A DNA stretch of 64,000 bases, from the NCBI GenBank assembly GCA_016930075.1, contig JAFGHS010000043.1:1-64000 (forward strand). Reading direction: 5' to 3'. This stretch comes from Deltaproteobacteria bacterium. GTDB lineage: Bacteria > Desulfobacterota > Syntrophia > Syntrophales > JAFGHS01. The position numbers and the translations under genes were made by a program. The notes under the pieces were generated by a model. The model was not told where the DNA came from. It did not search any database and was given only the letters and a program-made list of their open reading frames with translations. Of this stretch, positions 61,653 to 64,000 are shown piece by piece. Numbering within the stretch: position 1 is the stretch's first letter; every line of letters starts with the position of its first letter.

Positions 61653-62471
61653 CTATTTTCCACTTTCAAGTTCACCCGCCCTTAAAACCGCCGCTTGAAC
61701 GGCGGCGATGAGGGTTGCTCTCAGAGCGCCGTCTTCCAGGGCCTGCACGCCGGCGATGGTTGTGCCCGCAGGCGACGTCACCATATCTTTGAGCTCTCCC
61801 GGGTGCTTGTCGCCCGCCAGACAAAGTTTGGCCGCGCCCAGCAGGGTTTGGGCCGCAAGCTTCAAGGCAAGGTCTCTCGGAAGGCCCATGAGAACACCGG
61901 CATCGGACAGGGCCTCGACAATGATAAATCCATAGGCAGGACCGCTCCCGCTGAGCCCCGTGACGGCATTCAACAGTTCTTCTTTAACAATAACGGTCAA
62001 ACCTACGGCATCAAATATGGTGCGCGCCAGGGCGAGGTCCTTTTGAGTCGCATCAGCGCCAAGGGCGAGGGCCGTCGCTCCCTCTCCGCAAAGGGCCGGC
62101 GTGTTTGGCATAGCCCTGATAAGGTGTATGCCCTTTTTGAGGCGAGCTTCCATGAATTTAATAGAAATACCGGCGGCAATGGATATGACGGTTTTGTTTT
62201 TAGTCAAGGCTTCTTTAATGTCGTCCAATACATTCGGCATGGTCTGAGGCTTCACGGAAAGGATGATGATGTCGGACTCCCTTGCCACCTTTTTGTTATC
62301 CTCGGTTATGCTGACCCCCCACTGCTTCTCTAGTTCCTGCAAACGGGCCAAGTCCTTATCGGATACGGTAACAGCATCTTTCGCCGCCAGCTTGTTTTTT
62401 ATAATGCCGCCAATAAGAACGCCTCCCATCTTGCCGCCTCCGATAACACCGATTCTTTTTCCCTTAAGCAT
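61653..62471 (-). CDS. proC: Pyrroline-5-carboxylate reductase
   Basis: A 272-residue NAD(P)H enzyme for the last step of proline synthesis. Nucleotide loop IGVIGGGKMGGVLIGG, IILSVKPQTMPNVL, MPNTPALCGEGATAL and the C-terminal LSGSGPAYGFIIVEALSDAGVLMGLPRDLALKLAAQT signature are clear. The ATG at 62471 follows GGGAGGGAAGGG and is preferred to an upstream frame start at 62492. It points away from the yggT/yggU genes with which proC is often grouped. Confidence 0.95.
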   Translation of the reverse strand: MLKGKRIGVIGGGKMGGVLIGGIIKNKLAAKDAVTVSDKDLARLQELEKQWGVSITEDNKKVARESDIIILSVKPQTMPNVLDDIKEALTKNKTVISIAAGISIKFMEARLKKGIHLIRAMPNTPALCGEGATALALGADATQKDLALARTIFDAVGLTVIVKEELLNAVTGLSGSGPAYGFIIVEALSDAGVLMGLPRDLALKLAAQTLLGAAKLCLAGDKHPGELKDMVTSPAGTTIAGVQALEDGALRATLIAAVQAAVLRAGELESGK

Positions 62472-62701
62472 CGCCCTTCCCTCCCGGATCATGTATTTTT
62501 ACCGGTTTTCACTAACATATTCTATAAACGGTTACAATCATTTACTTAAATACATTCATCCATCATGTCCTGCGCCGATTCTCCAGGACCTTGTTTCTTG
62601 ACTTTTTACGGGTTAATCTATATTGGTACAAAAACAAAAAGCCGATCTCTTCGATTCAAGGGAGTGTTTCCAAATAACAATCCATCCGGCGGGACATTGT
62701 C

Positions 62702-63478
62702 ATGATAACTTACAGAAAAGTCAAAGGTTTGAAGATCGCATGCTTTATCGGTAACGGCATGATTGATGACGGGAAAAAAAGTCTGATTTTCATTGCCGGC
62801 TCCGGTCAGGACCATACGGCCTGGATTAACCAGTTGACCGCATTGGGCAAGGATTTCAACGTCGTCGGTCTCGATCTGCCGGGGCACGGCGCATCGGAAG
62901 GCAAAGGGGAACAGAGCGTCGACGCCTATGTGGAATGGGTCAAATCCGTCATCGAATCTCTTGCAATCAGGAAACCCGTCCTCATCGGTCATTCTCTGGG
63001 AGGCGCCATTTGCCTTGCTTTTGCCCTCAAATACGGAGAGAGTCTCTCCGGGATCGTCCCCCTGGGAAGCGGTGTCCGTATGCCGGTGAACCCCATGATT
63101 TTCGATCTCCTCAAGAATGATCCCGACGCCCTGGCGGCAATGACCTGGAAATGGTCTGTTGCGAAAACGAACCGTGAACGATTGGCGCCCTATTTTGCGG
63201 CAAGACAATCAAAGAGCAATCCGGACGTTACTTATGGAGACTTTTTGGCCTGTGATCAATTCGACATCTCCGAAACCGTATCGCAGATAGCCGTCCCGAC
63301 GCTGATCATCTGCGGCGCCGAGGACAAGATGACCCCTCCATCTTTGACGGAATTTTTGAAGGAACGCATTGCCGGATCGCAGATACAAGTCATTCCCCAT
63401 ACGGGGCATCTGGTCATGATAGAAGATGTCGACGCATTCAACGGCACGCTCAAGTCGTTTGTCAACAGCTTGTTCTAA
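62702..63478 (+). CDS. Alpha/beta hydrolase
   Basis: A 258-residue hydrolase of the lipase/lysophospholipase-like alpha/beta fold: GLDLPGHGASEG, nucleophile elbow VLIGHSLGGAICLAFAL, acid strand TLIICGAEDKMTP and HTGHLVMIE with the catalytic histidine. The substrate is unknown. It lies upstream of yggT by about 27 bases, so it may be co-transcribed with yggT and yggU. Confidence 0.88.
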   Translation: MITYRKVKGLKIACFIGNGMIDDGKKSLIFIAGSGQDHTAWINQLTALGKDFNVVGLDLPGHGASEGKGEQSVDAYVEWVKSVIESLAIRKPVLIGHSLGGAICLAFALKYGESLSGIVPLGSGVRMPVNPMIFDLLKNDPDALAAMTWKWSVAKTNRERLAPYFAARQSKSNPDVTYGDFLACDQFDISETVSQIAVPTLIICGAEDKMTPPSLTEFLKERIAGSQIQVIPHTGHLVMIEDVDAFNGTLKSFVNSLF

Positions 63479-63505
63479 CCCATAAACTGTTCGCTGAGGT
63501 AAACT

Positions 63506-63805
63506 ATGTTTGTGTTTGGAAACTTTATTGTCGCCCTCGCAAAAATCATCGACATCGGCCTGACCATTTATATGTGGATGATCATCTTCCGGGCCGTCAT
63601 CTCCTGGGTAAACCCCGCCCCCTACAACCCTATCGTGCAATTTCTTTACCGGGCAACGGAACCCGTCATGTACCAGGTACGCAAATTACTGCCCTTGGGA
63701 AATCTTGGCATCGACATCTCGCCCATCATCATCATTCTGGTCATCGTCTTTCTCCAGAGCTTCTTAGTCTCAAGCCTGATCCAGTTTGGTTTGCAGCTCA
63801 AATGA
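63506..63805 (+). CDS. yggT: YggT family membrane protein
   Basis: A 99-residue protein with two membrane helices separated by the YggT signature MIIFRAVISWVNPAPYNPIVQFLYRATEPVMYQVRKLLP. The family is linked to cell-division and envelope osmotic functions, without a settled mechanism. GAGGTAA precedes the ATG. Its stop overlaps the next start (ATGA). Confidence 0.92.
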   Translation: MFVFGNFIVALAKIIDIGLTIYMWMIIFRAVISWVNPAPYNPIVQFLYRATEPVMYQVRKLLPLGNLGIDISPIIIILVIVFLQSFLVSSLIQFGLQLK

Positions 63806-64000
63806 GGCCGTTTATGATCCCCTTTAAGGAAACCAAGGACGGCGTCGTTTTTCATGTCCGGGTCCTTCCCCGCTCTTCAAGGTGCGAAGTAGCCGGCATC
63901 CGGGACGACGCGCTGAAGCTGAAGATTACGGCGCCGCCCGTAGAGGGACAGGCCAATGAAGAATGCATCCGTTTTCTTGCCGATCGGCTCGGCGTCAGCA
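63802..64000 (+). CDS. yggU: UPF0235/DUF167 (YggU) protein, cut by the window end
   Basis: The visible 66 residues include VVFHVRVLPRSSRCEVAGI and LKLKITAPPVEGQANEECIRFLADRLGVS, the DUF167 signature. The ATG at 63802 overlaps the yggT stop, and an internal ATG at 63814 is also possible. Function unknown; the yggT-yggU pair is common in Gram-negatives. The 3' end lies beyond the window. Confidence 0.9.
   Translation, partial: MRPFMIPFKETKDGVVFHVRVLPRSSRCEVAGIRDDALKLKITAPPVEGQANEECIRFLADRLGVS

Overview
The window reads as a chromosomal segment of a strictly anaerobic Gram-negative bacterium, most likely a Desulfobacterota member near Syntrophales (Syntrophus/Smithella-like). Supporting signs are a glutaconate-type CoA-transferase pair, an oxygen-sensitive class III ribonucleotide reductase with its activase, LptF/LptG, citramalate-route isoleucine synthesis and S-adenosylhomocysteinase. 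The taxonomic call is inference from gene content and not from a marker phylogeny.

Layout. 1-2.25 kb: three minus-strand genes that look defence- or accessory-like, namely a NucS/DUF91-type nuclease broken by an amber codon, an LPO_1073/Vpar_1526-like protein, and a tiny membrane protein sharing a QKGGxxSTNIQ motif with it. 2.5-5.1 kb: GNAT, QueG-like ferredoxin protein, flavodoxin-like oxidoreductase and MBL hydrolase. 5.2-7.1 kb: CoA-transferase gctAB. 7.4-12.3 kb: a lipoprotein, sppA-rpsA-cmk and a DUF2889 gene. 12.4-16.9 kb: M48/TPR protease and nrdD-nrdG behind probable NrdR boxes. 17-23.8 kb: a tightly overlapping glycoconjugate-like operon (PHP hydrolase, GT4, methyltransferase, alpha/alpha-barrel protein, acyltransferase, B12 radical SAM). 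24-37.3 kb: lptFG, a minus operon tsaD-DUF2062-rsmA-panC-DUF502-ahcY, nadB, purB with a lipoprotein gene, and an FG-GAP protein. 37.4 kb: tRNA-Met(CAT).

37,483-53,129 is an integrative element inserted in the 3' end of that tRNA; a 23-bp core of the tRNA end is repeated exactly at the far end. It has a P4-type tyrosine integrase with ten dodecamer arm-type sites, an AlpA-like regulator plus two related winged-helix proteins, a split primase (separate zinc-finger protein and D5/P4-type helicase), a repeat-bearing AT-rich candidate origin, an orphan FtsH-like (M41) peptidase, a lone 875-residue tail tape-measure protein with no other virion gene, and HicBA. It also holds unusual non-coding structure: a 61-bp-period array of GC-rich repeats alternating with palindromes whose arms differ but whose centres are nearly constant, an inverted-core repeat pair, a 118-bp duplication, a G10 tract and a 0.8-kb field of 90-bp repeats containing micro-ORFs. 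It looks like a phage satellite or satellite-derived island.

53.1-64 kb returns to the chromosome: alpha/beta hydrolase, Nudix protein with a split Nudix box, phosphomannomutase, citramalate synthase behind an isoleucine-rich leader peptide and an attenuator, tsaC, RNase E/G behind a two-tier 5' hairpin, proC, alpha/beta hydrolase, yggT and a partial yggU.

The strongest new signals are the isoleucine attenuator of cimA (complete with an alternative pairing partner), the covarying palindrome array, the lone tape measure in a satellite-like element, and the motif-sharing gene pair at the left edge.
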